DNA of 64,000 nucleotides from Alphaproteobacteria bacterium (GTDB lineage: Bacteria > Pseudomonadota > Alphaproteobacteria > Rickettsiales > SXRF01): assembly GCA_020049775.1 (NCBI GenBank), contig JAGVLO010000009.1:1-64000 (forward strand), written 5' to 3'. Shown piece after piece: positions 9,471-18,020 of this stretch. Within the stretch, counting starts at the first letter, position 1. Each line of letters begins with the position of its first letter. The position numbers and the translations under genes were made by a program. The notes under the pieces were generated by a model. The model did not search any database. It was given only the letters and a program-made list of their open reading frames with translations, and was not told where the DNA came from.

Positions 9471-9615
9471 GATATAGCGTTATCGCCCACGCATTTAAAG
9501 GGGCATTGCGGAGCATTGCGCACAAAATACCTAGCGCACTCTTTGTTACCTGCCATAATTACAAAAAATACACCTTATTTCAATGCTATAGACTTTGGCA
9601 ACACCCCCACCTGTT

Positions 9616-9632
9616 TGGCATAAATATTGCTC
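9616..9632 (+). promoter_or_regulatory. Sigma-54 promoter of flgE
   Basis: The sequence TTGGCATAAATATTGCTC has the -24 GG at 9617-9618 and the -12 GC at 9629-9630, separated by exactly ten bases, with both flanking elements near the consensus TGGCAy-N5-TTGC. Transcription would start near 9642, about 74 bases before the flgE ATG. Hook genes are sigma-54 dependent in Caulobacter, which supports the call. Confidence 0.85.
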
Positions 9633-9715
9633 ATATCTTCACTATAGATAACCGCGCATGACGACGGCTTTTGCCCTCGCCATGCGTATAACCATCTGTT
9701 TAGTAGGGGTTTGTA

Positions 9716-12700
9716 ATGGGTTTTTACGGAACACTCGGGATTGCAGTCACCGGTTTGCAGGCACAAAGCAACAAGATCGGCATCATCTCCGACAATATTT
9801 CCAACCTGAACACCATCGGCTACAAGGAAAGCTTCGCCAATTTCGGCAGCCTTGTCGTTAATGATCAGGAATCAATCTATAACGGACTTGGCGTGGCGTC
9901 ACGCAATGTGCAGCGCGTCAGCAAACAGGGTTTGTTGCAAAACACCAACTCCACCACCGACCTTGCCATTTCCGGCAACGGCTTTTTTATAGTCAACACC
10001 GCAAACGACGGCAGCGGGCAGACACAATACACGCGCGCCGGCTCATTTTCGCTGGACAGCGCCGGAAACTTCAAAAATTCTTCAGGCCTTTTTCTTCAGG
10101 CATGGGCGCTTGATAGGCAAGGCGTTCCCAACACCACGCTGCAATCTTTGAACATCACGGCACTGGGCGGTACAGCCACCGCCACCGACGCCATAGCGAT
10201 CGGTGTCAACCTCAATGCCAGCGAAGTGGCGGTGCTGGGTGCAGGATCTCCGGCAGAACTCGACCCGCTTGACCTGCTCAATACCGGTATTTCCGCAGGC
10301 GACATTATTGTTCCCAACAGCGTAAATAGCATTGAGCGCGGCGACGTGTTCAATATCACCACCGGTGGAGCGCTAAGTTATGATTTCAGATATGGCGGCT
10401 TTAGCATAGGCCGCAACGTTACCGACATTACAGCCGCAGGCAATGGTGATAATGGCCTCAATATTATTTCCTCGCCTACCACGCTGGGTACTGACCCCAT
10501 TACCAGCGTCGGCGCCGGCAGCGGTGATGTGGTTATCACCCACACAGCCCACGGTTTGCAGGCTGGCTCGGTTGTCGTACTCAACGGCGCAAGCGCCGTC
10601 GGCGCCATCACAGCCCCCCAACTCACCGGTACATTCATTGTCACCGCCGTAACACCCAACAGCTACACCATCACCACCACAGGTGTTGAACCCGGCGCAG
10701 CCGTTGCTGGCGGCGGCGCTGCCGTTATCGCCACCACACGCCCGTATGCCGGAAATATTTTTGATGCCACCAACGCAGCAGCAGCCTTCCTTGGCACTAC
10801 AGGCATTGGTAACATCGATACAGATGCACTGAACTTCACCATCACCACAGGCGCAGGCAGCGCCACCACATTTACCTACACTGCGGCATCGCCCAATGCA
10901 CTGCTGGGGCAATTCAACAACCTCAACAACCTTGCCACAGCCATCAACTCCGTAAGCGCACTGACCGCACGCGTGGTGAATGGAAGGCTGCATGTCGGCG
11001 CATCCGACAGCAACGATTCCATAACGTTTACAAACGGCCAAACCGCAGGCAGCTCCGGCCCGCCGGTTCAGTACGGCCTCGACTGGGTAGGCGAACTCGG
11101 CCTGATTGATATTGCGACAGGTACCAACCGCTTTTCAACACTTGAAAACCTTGCTGCAAATATCGATGCCAGCACAGGCCTTGAAGCAACCGTCATTAAT
11201 CCGCTTGGCGCATCCAGCCTTGAAATCAACCTTGATGACCCGCTCGATACCATTACCTTCAGCGACCGCTCTGTAGTGCTTCCGACAATATTGGGCGGCA
11301 GTGCTTATACTACCACGGCAGGCTCAAACCTTTTGACTATTACGTCATCCGTTGCTGGCCTCCAGCCTGGTGACGCCATCACGCTTTCCGGCCTACTGGT
11401 CGGCACATATAACGGTATTCCCGAAACCGCACTCAACGGCCAGTTTACAGTGCAGTCTGTCGGTGCCGGCACGTTCACCATCGCCATATCCGTTCCACCG
11501 GGAACGATCACTGCCGGTTCGTTCGGCGCTGGCACAGAAACGCTCTTTGCCGCAAGCAATCACGGTAGTTTGCTCGGGCAGCTTGGCATTACAGATTCGC
11601 TTAACAGCGCCCCTTTCCCCGCTGCTGATCCGGTGCCTACAACCGGTGTGCTTGGGCCAGCGTATGATCCTAACGGTACGTTTACACCTGCGCCGTTCCC
11701 ACTACTGTTAAACGGCTTTACCACAACTGCTGGTTCGAGCAGCATAGACATTACCGCCACCATACCGGGACTGCAGGTAGGTGACATTGTAACTATCTCT
11801 GGTTTAGCGGCTGGCACTTATAACGGCATTCCTGACACTGACCTGAACAATACATTTATCGTGCAGGCCGTTACTGGTACAACTATCAGCATCACCGTGC
11901 CGACAGACCCCACCAGCGTCACCGCCGGCAGTTTCGGTCTTGGCGGCGAATTGGTAACCACCATCAACGATAAAAACATGGCCAGCGGCGGCATAGCGCC
12001 ACAGTTCAGCCGTTCTATCACTGTGTATGATGATCTTGGCACCAGCCACGACCTGAATATCGGCTTCATCAAAACCGGCGTCAATGAATGGGCGGCAGAA
12101 GTTTATGCAGTGCCGAATACCTCGGTTACCACCACGGCAGGCGATGGCCTGCTCGCTTACGGACCTATCACCTTCAATGGCGACGGCACGCTTGCCACCA
12201 TCGACCCGCTGCTGACCACCGCTTTGAATATCGCATGGACGAATGGCGCCGCTGCCAGCACCATCACCGTCGATTGGGGTACGCTCGGCCTCAACGATGG
12301 GCTTGTACAAACAGCAGGCCCGTATAACACAACCTTTGCTACCCAGAACGGTGCGCCGGTAGGTGAGCTTATAAACATTACCGTCGCTGATAACGGCGAC
12401 GTTATCGGCAATTACAGCAATGGTGAAAACCAACGCCTGTTCCGTATCCCGCTCGCGCAGTTTGTAAACGTTGACGGCCTGCAGGCCATCAACGGCAGCG
12501 CATTCGTTGAAACCGAAGAATCAGGGTTCGCCGCACTCTTTGAAGCGAACAGCAACGGTTTGGGCATCATTTCCGCTTCGCAGCTGGAATCTTCAAACAC
12601 AGACCTTGCCACGCAGCTGACCGAGTTGATTGTCGCCCAGCGTTCCTACCAGTTCAACACGCGGCTGATTGAAACCACCGACACGCTGCTGGAAGACCTT

Positions 12701-12721
12701 GTGCGTATGGGTGGCAGCTAA
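9716..12721 (+). CDS. flgE: Flagellar hook protein FlgE, enlarged
   Basis: FlgE polymerises into the flagellar hook outside the cell. The N-terminus (MGFYGTLGIAVTGLQAQSNK, then DNISNLNTIGYKES) and the C-terminus (QLTELIVAQRSYQFNTRLIE) are the conserved rod/hook assembly helices. Segments such as ISGNGFFIV and MASGGIAPQFSRSITVYDDL are also typical. At 1001 residues it is more than twice the size of enterobacterial FlgE. The extra length includes three related beta-rich inserts at about residues 262-341, 532-606 and 668-745, the last two clearly duplicates (both contain AGTYNGIP-like and TAGSFG segments). A sigma-54 promoter lies upstream. No other flagellar gene is adjacent. Confidence 0.95.
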   Translation: MGFYGTLGIAVTGLQAQSNKIGIISDNISNLNTIGYKESFANFGSLVVNDQESIYNGLGVASRNVQRVSKQGLLQNTNSTTDLAISGNGFFIVNTANDGSGQTQYTRAGSFSLDSAGNFKNSSGLFLQAWALDRQGVPNTTLQSLNITALGGTATATDAIAIGVNLNASEVAVLGAGSPAELDPLDLLNTGISAGDIIVPNSVNSIERGDVFNITTGGALSYDFRYGGFSIGRNVTDITAAGNGDNGLNIISSPTTLGTDPITSVGAGSGDVVITHTAHGLQAGSVVVLNGASAVGAITAPQLTGTFIVTAVTPNSYTITTTGVEPGAAVAGGGAAVIATTRPYAGNIFDATNAAAAFLGTTGIGNIDTDALNFTITTGAGSATTFTYTAASPNALLGQFNNLNNLATAINSVSALTARVVNGRLHVGASDSNDSITFTNGQTAGSSGPPVQYGLDWVGELGLIDIATGTNRFSTLENLAANIDASTGLEATVINPLGASSLEINLDDPLDTITFSDRSVVLPTILGGSAYTTTAGSNLLTITSSVAGLQPGDAITLSGLLVGTYNGIPETALNGQFTVQSVGAGTFTIAISVPPGTITAGSFGAGTETLFAASNHGSLLGQLGITDSLNSAPFPAADPVPTTGVLGPAYDPNGTFTPAPFPLLLNGFTTTAGSSSIDITATIPGLQVGDIVTISGLAAGTYNGIPDTDLNNTFIVQAVTGTTISITVPTDPTSVTAGSFGLGGELVTTINDKNMASGGIAPQFSRSITVYDDLGTSHDLNIGFIKTGVNEWAAEVYAVPNTSVTTTAGDGLLAYGPITFNGDGTLATIDPLLTTALNIAWTNGAAASTITVDWGTLGLNDGLVQTAGPYNTTFATQNGAPVGELINITVADNGDVIGNYSNGENQRLFRIPLAQFVNVDGLQAINGSAFVETEESGFAALFEANSNGLGIISASQLESSNTDLATQLTELIVAQRSYQFNTRLIETTDTLLEDLVRMGGS

Positions 12722-12731
12722 GCGTAGCTGA

Positions 12732-13352
12732 TTAGCGTCCAGCCGGAGCAAGCTTTACCGCATCCGGCGCTTCGGATGCCGGTTCGTTTGCGGGCAACGC
12801 CTGTTTTGCCTGCATATTCATTTCAGGAATCGGGGTAGTCACCGGAATGCGGGTCAGCGCCGATAATTCCATTTTATCAACAATCACCCCATCAATTTTG
12901 TACAGAATTCCGCTGGTAAAGGACATGGTGTAGGTAATCGCCTTGCCACTTATGGAATAGTTATTCTTGTGCGGTTGCGCGATATTGATAACGCGCTGGT
13001 CGTTCATGCTGCGCAGGTTGGCAGTACGCGCCCTGTCCACAAAAATAGCACCCTCGACTATATGGTTGCGCAGAATGGCTGCAACTTCCTGTTTACACTC
13101 GGGAGCATAAAAGCAGGGGTATTTTTCCTTAGTGATTTTCTCAAACGCGTCGTTGGTGGGCGCAAAAATCGTGTAGTCCTTGCCGTCCTGCAGTTCATCG
13201 GCAACACCTGTATCCAGCAAGGCCTGATAGAACACGGACAGGTCATCACGCCGCTTGAGCGAGTCTTCCACTGTCGGGTTTTTGGCAATAGCCACGGACA
13301 GGCTCGTCGTTGCAACAGCAAATACAGTCGTTGCGAGTAATGCTCTTTTCAT
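12732..13352 (-). CDS. Secreted fasciclin (FAS1) domain protein
   Basis: This is a 206-residue exported protein with one fasciclin domain, a fold used in cell-surface adhesion and matrix contacts. The signal peptide covers about residues 1-23 (MKRALLATTVFAVATTSLSV, then AIA). FAS1 hallmarks are YTIFAPTNDAFEKI and ILRNHIVEGAI. The C-terminal 45 residues are Pro/Ala/Glu-rich. A strong ribosome binding site, GGGAGGAA, precedes the ATG. It converges on flgE with a 10-base gap. The binding partner is unknown. Confidence 0.9.
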   Translation of the reverse strand: MKRALLATTVFAVATTSLSVAIAKNPTVEDSLKRRDDLSVFYQALLDTGVADELQDGKDYTIFAPTNDAFEKITKEKYPCFYAPECKQEVAAILRNHIVEGAIFVDRARTANLRSMNDQRVINIAQPHKNNYSISGKAITYTMSFTSGILYKIDGVIVDKMELSALTRIPVTTPIPEMNMQAKQALPANEPASEAPDAVKLAPAGR

Positions 13353-13544
13353 AATTCCTCCCTAGATTTTAAAACGAAAGCCTACAACCCTGAAGCGAGC
13401 TGTCAAAGTAAAAATATAAATACCATTGAAATATATAGGCTTATTTATGTATATGCTTGTTTACACTTGCCTGCATAACCGTTAAATTCCCTTATCCTTT
13501 AAGGGGATATACACTAAACCGCTAAACTGAAATACACCACGCCA

Positions 13545-14636
13545 ATGCCCTCTCCCGTAAAATCCAGACATGAACATATCGCATCCCTTGAAGGCTGGCG
13601 CGGCGTTGTTTCGTTGCTGGTAGTCAACTTCCACTTGTATGCTTTGTTTTCGTCGCAGCAAATCGCAGCTTACGGCTATCTCGGTGTAGATTTCTTTTTT
13701 ATCCTTTCCGGTTTCATTATCGCCCGCCGGTATGAAACAGCCATTGCCACACGCAGCATCACCTTCACCCAGTTTGCCGTGCGCCGTTTAGCGCGACTTT
13801 ATCCGCTGTATATTTTCAGCATTGCTTTATTTCTCTATATCAACGCCACGTTAGTTGCGCCGCAACTGGCCGCCATGGGTACAAAAGCCATTGAATATGG
13901 CAAAGGGCCGGAAACGGGATGGATGGTGATTGTGCAACTGCTGATGATAAGCAACATCAGCGACATGGCCGCGCCATGGAACAGCGCCGCATGGTCGGTT
14001 TCTGTGGAGTGGATAGTCAACCTTATCTTCTTCGCCATCATTTTTATATTCAGAAAAATTCCAACATTGCTGCTCGGGCTTGCCATCATCTACTGCACGA
14101 TTTATTTGATGATTGTATCGCCGGATACGCTGAATCTGTTCCTTGCCACCCAGCCTTTATTCAACCCCACCATCGCACGCGGTATCGTCGGCTTTTCCAT
14201 CGGCATGCTGATTTGCCGCTACCATCATTCGTTTCCCGTGCTGACACCGTTCAAACTGCTTGTGATGGAACTGGTGTTCATGTTCGCGACATGGCAGCTG
14301 ATTGTGATGCACGGAAAGCCCTTCCCCATCAGTGTTGATTATGTGTTCCAGCTGGTGCTGTTTCCAGCGCTGATTATCCTGAGCTTGTACCCTAACGGCC
14401 TTATGTCTACCCTTGTGTCGTCATGGCCGTTTGCGTTCCTCGGGCGCATCAGTTATTCGCTGTACCTGCTGCATATCCCCATGGTGTATGCCTTTCAGTA
14501 TTCGCCTTATTTCGATATGTACGAAAGGCCAGTCAAGGGCGTGGTATTTTATATCGTGCTAATCAGTTTTTCAACACTCGTCTATTACCTGTTTGAAAAG
14601 CCCGCACGCGGTCTGGTGCGCAAGCTCAGCAACTAA
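13545..14636 (+). CDS. Acyltransferase 3 family membrane protein
   Basis: This is a 363-residue integral membrane acyltransferase of the OafA/YrhL type, which O-acylates sugars of cell-surface polysaccharides. The N-terminal SLEGWRGVVSLLVVNFH contains the conserved Arg and His, and GYLGVDFFFILSGFIIARR is the second family block. About ten membrane segments follow, and the late segment ISYSLYLLHIPMVY is also typical. There is no SGNH domain. It lies 1.7 kb from the end of the exopolysaccharide operon on the other strand, so it may modify that polymer; this is only an inference from position. Confidence 0.9.
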   Translation: MPSPVKSRHEHIASLEGWRGVVSLLVVNFHLYALFSSQQIAAYGYLGVDFFFILSGFIIARRYETAIATRSITFTQFAVRRLARLYPLYIFSIALFLYINATLVAPQLAAMGTKAIEYGKGPETGWMVIVQLLMISNISDMAAPWNSAAWSVSVEWIVNLIFFAIIFIFRKIPTLLLGLAIIYCTIYLMIVSPDTLNLFLATQPLFNPTIARGIVGFSIGMLICRYHHSFPVLTPFKLLVMELVFMFATWQLIVMHGKPFPISVDYVFQLVLFPALIILSLYPNGLMSTLVSSWPFAFLGRISYSLYLLHIPMVYAFQYSPYFDMYERPVKGVVFYIVLISFSTLVYYLFEKPARGLVRKLSN

Positions 14637-14692
14637 CAAATCAAAAATATTTTTGGAAAAAACACATCCGGAAAACTGGAGCAGAAACGAAT

Positions 14693-14731
14693 CTGCCTCT
14701 CCTGGTCCCTCTTGCGAGGGGGGAGAGGCAG
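14693..14731. repeat. Strong inverted repeat (hairpin)
   Basis: The arms CTGCCTCTCC (14693-14702) and GGAGAGGCAG (14722-14731) are a perfect ten-base inverted repeat enclosing a second stem CCCTC-TTGC-GAGGG. It sits between the convergent acyltransferase and the GC-rich secreted gene. No T-tract follows on either side, so a standard intrinsic terminator is not proven. Confidence 0.6.
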
Positions 14732-14759
14732 ACTGTTACGTCAGGTTGTCAGTACAGGT

Positions 14760-15260
14760 TCACTTGCCTTTCGGCAGCACCACCATGTACCCGGTGTGGG
14801 CCGTCGGCGGAGCGTAACCCCAACCGAGCAGCTTGCCGGCCTTGTCCGTGTTCTTGACCGCTCCGATCTTCACGGGGGCTTGGAAGCCTTCCGTGTCGTC
14901 GAACGCGACCCAGAGCACGGTGCGCTGCGAGACCAGTGCCAGACCGCTGCCGCCCTCACGGGTGGCAACGATGTCAGCACCGTCTTTCGCGCCCAAGTGC
15001 CCGGACTTCGCACCGAGGTGGATGTCCGTGCCAGACTTGGTGTTCTTCGCGACGATGAGCGTGGCCACGACCTTGCGGTTCTGGCCCTGCGTCGCCTGCG
15101 TGAACTCCTTGTCCTCGAGCTTGGCCGGATCGCCCCACTTCTTGATGGCGGCGACCTGATCGGCGGACAGCTTGACGTCGTCCTTCGGTTCCTGACCGGA
15201 GGTCAGGCTGGTGAAGGTGACCAGAGTGGCGAGCGCCACCAGCTTCAAAACGGTACGCAC
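14760..15260 (-). CDS. Small secreted protein, GC-rich, unrecognised
   Basis: I do not recognise this 166-residue protein. It starts at a GTG preceded by the good ribosome binding site GGAAGGAG. The first 22 or so residues form a signal peptide (MRTVLKLVALATLVTFTSLT), and the mature part starts near GQEPKDD. It is rich in Lys, Gly and Ala, with no cysteines. Codon third positions are strongly G or C, and the local base composition is clearly higher than in the neighbours, which suggests horizontal acquisition. The signal peptide style recalls planctomycete secreted proteins, but that is only an impression. Confidence 0.6.
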   Translation of the reverse strand: MRTVLKLVALATLVTFTSLTSGQEPKDDVKLSADQVAAIKKWGDPAKLEDKEFTQATQGQNRKVVATLIVAKNTKSGTDIHLGAKSGHLGAKDGADIVATREGGSGLALVSQRTVLWVAFDDTEGFQAPVKIGAVKNTDKAGKLLGWGYAPPTAHTGYMVVLPKGK

Positions 15261-15665
15261 GATGTTTCTCCTTCCCTTTCGGGAGGCTGAGGGCTATCGC
15301 TGGCGAAGTTGCCAGGAAGAGGTTGCCCGTAATTCCTCTCCATTTGCGTATGTCAAACACCGAACCTACACAGTCCGGTGATGTGACCAATTGAATGGTC
15401 GAAAACCGTTGGTTGCCCAACGTCTTAGAATCTCACCTCGTTAAAAGTGTGATTCACAAGTAATTACAGGATACCTTAAATAGCCCGCGCGGTCAATGAA
15501 GGTTAACGCCGTTTAATTCTAATTATATATTGAATTATATGAATATTTCATGATTTCATGCGGATATAACAGTCATAAAAATCCGTTTACCCACTGGCAG
15601 GAAAAGAAAAACCCCGCAAGCATAGAAGCTGCGGGGTTCTCTAAAAACCAACTTTTTATGATGTT
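15261..15665. other. Intergenic region with one terminator
   Basis: This 405-base stretch lies between two minus-strand genes. Its left 180 bases are mixed in composition and include the ribosome binding site of the GC-rich gene. The middle (about 15440-15600) is AT-rich and may hold that gene's promoter. The right end holds the terminator of the next gene. I found no supported coding sequence. Confidence 0.5.
15601..15640 (-). terminator. Intrinsic terminator of the 15666-16148 gene
   Basis: AACCCCGC (15610-15617) pairs with GCGGGGTT (15631-15638), with AGC/GCT extending the stem inside a small bulge. Read on the minus strand, the hairpin is followed by TTTTTCTTTTC, so it terminates leftward transcription from the small membrane protein gene. 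Confidence 0.85.
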
Positions 15666-16148
15666 CTACTGGCGTTTTGCTGCGGGTTTAGCAGTGGATT
15701 TGGCAGCAGGAGTTTCCGCTGGTTTAGCAGCAGGAGTAGAGGTCTTATTATGTTCTTCTTCGCGCCAACGTTCCATTTCAGTCATCATATTATTGACAAT
15801 TTCAGTGCATTGCTTTTGGCTTATCTGCTGATCAGCGCGATCCAACTCAAGCCCTTTGGTCGTTTCTTCGTCTGCCTTTAAATGCCTTGGCTTGTAGCAA
15901 ATCACCGGCTCTTCGGGGTTAGTCGTTTTACCGCAAAACTCAATAGCACCTGTGCGCTTGTCAAATTTCCAACCCATATAAGTGTCGTTGCCGCTCACCT
16001 GAATTTTGGAGAAGCTGTAACGGTCGGAGTCAAAATGGCTACCGATGTAATTATCAATCGCCCAGTAGATGAACAGGCAGCCGATAGTGAACAGCAGCAC
16101 AATCAGGAACAGGAAGCACAAGAGTGAACGGGAATAAGCGCGACGCAT
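15666..16148 (-). CDS. Small single-span membrane protein, unrecognised
   Basis: I do not recognise this 160-residue protein. A single transmembrane segment covers about residues 9-31 (LLCFLFLIVLLFTIGCLFIY). It is followed by a soluble domain of about 100 residues with three cysteines. The C-terminal tail is a low-complexity run of Ala, Pro, Lys and Thr, as in periplasm-spanning tails. The gene is monocistronic, with its own terminator just downstream. Confidence 0.7.
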   Translation of the reverse strand: MRRAYSRSLLCFLFLIVLLFTIGCLFIYWAIDNYIGSHFDSDRYSFSKIQVSGNDTYMGWKFDKRTGAIEFCGKTTNPEEPVICYKPRHLKADEETTKGLELDRADQQISQKQCTEIVNNMMTEMERWREEEHNKTSTPAAKPAETPAAKSTAKPAAKRQ

Positions 16149-16318
16149 AATTTTTACTTACATAGTTAAATGGTTAACAAAATTAAATAAATAGGCCGTT
16201 GTTTTACACGAATTAGCCCATATTGCAAAACATATGTTAAAAATAGGTTTTTCTTTCTGATTTATATCATATTTTCCTGCTTATTTTTGCCCTTCTGTGG
16301 CCACATTGCTATGAGTTG

Positions 16319-17116
16319 CTATGAGTTCCTTGGCCAGGTCATCGCCCACGCATACAGGCTTACAAAGATAAAGCTGTCGAACAAAAAGCTGAACACAATA
16401 TACAGCGTCGGCAGGAACAGCATGCTGACCTCACCCAATATCAATGAGTGCAGTAGGTACTGAAACGGCAGCATGATGATAAAATAGCCGAGGACAAGCA
16501 CTGTAAGCGCCACTTTATACCAGAAGTTCACATCAAAAATATAATAGATCATGGAAAGTATCGGCGGTGTGAGCAGCAACAGGTAAATGCCGAGCGTCAG
16601 CGACTGCGTGATATAAGTACCCAGCGTGTAAGGGAAGTAATCAGGGCTTATTAAAAAATACACTGACGCCGTCAACTGTATGAACAGGATAAACCGTAGC
16701 AGGAAGGTCAGGGGTAAAAAATTTGATGGAATCAGATTGGACAGCAGCATTACGATAATGCAGGCCACCATATTAATCCAGACCGCGCTCTGCTCGGGTA
16801 GTAACGCAGGCAAATCCGGATAAGGCATATCCATTACGCCCCACAGCATTTCCTGCCCGAGTGTTTCGACCGTGCCTACCATATCCATCGCCTGCATCCA
16901 GTAAGCGAATATCCATGCCCAAAAGTCTGTGATGTTCTCGAGGTTGAACCAGAGTAGCAAATCAAACGCCAGTGGCAAAAACAAGATAGTGTATTGTGTG
17001 CGGCGATCGAGAGGCAGATTCCACAGCGAACGATGCATCAGGATAGGCGTACCCTTGGCGCCCGTGCGCCGCTTTTGTAATAGCTGGTCTTCTGCCGTAG
17101 GTAGTTTAGAACTCAT
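16319..17116 (-). CDS. Polytopic membrane protein of the polysaccharide operon
   Basis: I do not recognise a family for this 265-residue protein. A hydrophilic N-terminus of about 40 residues is followed by six or seven hydrophobic segments, with the last loop ending in AWAMTWPRNS. It is the last gene of a six-gene overlapping operon, and its start overlaps the end of the outer-membrane protein gene by 11 bases. Its place suggests a role in assembly or export of the polysaccharide made by the upstream synthase. This is inference from context only. Confidence 0.7.
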   Translation of the reverse strand: MSSKLPTAEDQLLQKRRTGAKGTPILMHRSLWNLPLDRRTQYTILFLPLAFDLLLWFNLENITDFWAWIFAYWMQAMDMVGTVETLGQEMLWGVMDMPYPDLPALLPEQSAVWINMVACIIVMLLSNLIPSNFLPLTFLLRFILFIQLTASVYFLISPDYFPYTLGTYITQSLTLGIYLLLLTPPILSMIYYIFDVNFWYKVALTVLVLGYFIIMLPFQYLLHSLILGEVSMLFLPTLYIVFSFLFDSFIFVSLYAWAMTWPRNS

Positions 17117-18020
17117 AGAATACGCCTAATGAACCGCCGGTACGGTTGTAGAAAGGATTGTGGTAGTAGTCTGCCTGTGCATTGAAGCCCCAGTTTTCAC
17201 CCAGCCATTTCCGCCAGCCAAGCAATATAGCATGGCTGTTAAAATCGGTAATGGTGTTGCCCGAGTTGATGACCTGATAGGCTTCCCTGCCATAGTCGAA
17301 TCTTATATTGAAGAATTGGTCTTTGTTGGTGCCATACATCACGCCAACGAACCCAGACGCGGAATTGACGCCGCCCGGGCTGCTGCGGTTGAGCCACACG
17401 CCTCCCTGCAATATCCATAGCTCGGGGAAATAATAGGTCGCGCCCAGCAATATGCTGTTGCTGTAGTTACGCCCCATGGAATCGAAATACATATAGCCCA
17501 GCGTGGTAAGCAGGCGTTGCTCGCGCCACATGCGGTTAATAGAGGCATCCACACGGGTACGCGGCAGGAACGAACCTTTCATACCGCCACTGATACCGAT
17601 GGTGGTGTACATATCCTCGTTCCACAGGTGGGTGTTGCCTATGCCGCCATACGTGCCATTTTCGTGGAATTTATGCTGGTGTCCTGCTTCCGCATTCCAG
17701 CGGTTTTTGGGATCGGTTTGCACTTCACCGCGCACATACTGGCCAAAGCCATTGCCATAATCATTCGTTGCACGCGATGCATTGAGGCCGCCTTCAACAT
17801 AACCGGTGGGCTTGAATTCAGGGATTTTTTCTGCTTCTTCCTGCTTGTCATGCTCCTTTGCCTCACGCGCCAGCGCATCCATGTCGGCCTTCATGATTGC
17901 CGCATCATCCGGTGGAATCACATAGCTGCGGTTATATTCCTGCGCGGATGCAAAGCCGGGATATGCCATCAGCACCGCCGCACACACAGAGTTACGCCAT
18001 AATTTGCCCATCATACTCAT
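17106..18020 (-). CDS. YaiO-like outer-membrane beta-barrel protein
   Basis: This is a 304-residue exported protein with a signal peptide (residues 1-26, ending GFASAQEY), a charged linker and a C-terminal set of alternating beta strands that ends in Phe (GSLGVFYEF), as in outer-membrane barrels. The strand pattern and size are like the YaiO family, which occurs with exopolysaccharide secretion genes. It could form the outer-membrane part of an export pore. The start ATG overlaps the wecB stop (ATGA). The barrel call is good; the YaiO assignment is from pattern recognition. Confidence 0.75.
   Translation of the reverse strand: MSMMGKLWRNSVCAAVLMAYPGFASAQEYNRSYVIPPDDAAIMKADMDALAREAKEHDKQEEAEKIPEFKPTGYVEGGLNASRATNDYGNGFGQYVRGEVQTDPKNRWNAEAGHQHKFHENGTYGGIGNTHLWNEDMYTTIGISGGMKGSFLPRTRVDASINRMWREQRLLTTLGYMYFDSMGRNYSNSILLGATYYFPELWILQGGVWLNRSSPGGVNSASGFVGVMYGTNKDQFFNIRFDYGREAYQVINSGNTITDFNSHAILLGWRKWLGENWGFNAQADYYHNPFYNRTGGSLGVFYEF

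Noticed and set aside
10373-12433. Long minus-strand frames within flgE
   Set aside because: They are antisense shadows caused by the Ala/Thr/Gly-rich hook protein codons; no ribosome binding sites or domains were seen.
14693-14731. Intrinsic terminator for the acyltransferase gene
   Set aside because: The hairpin is strong but no T-tract follows on the plus strand, so it is listed only as an inverted repeat.
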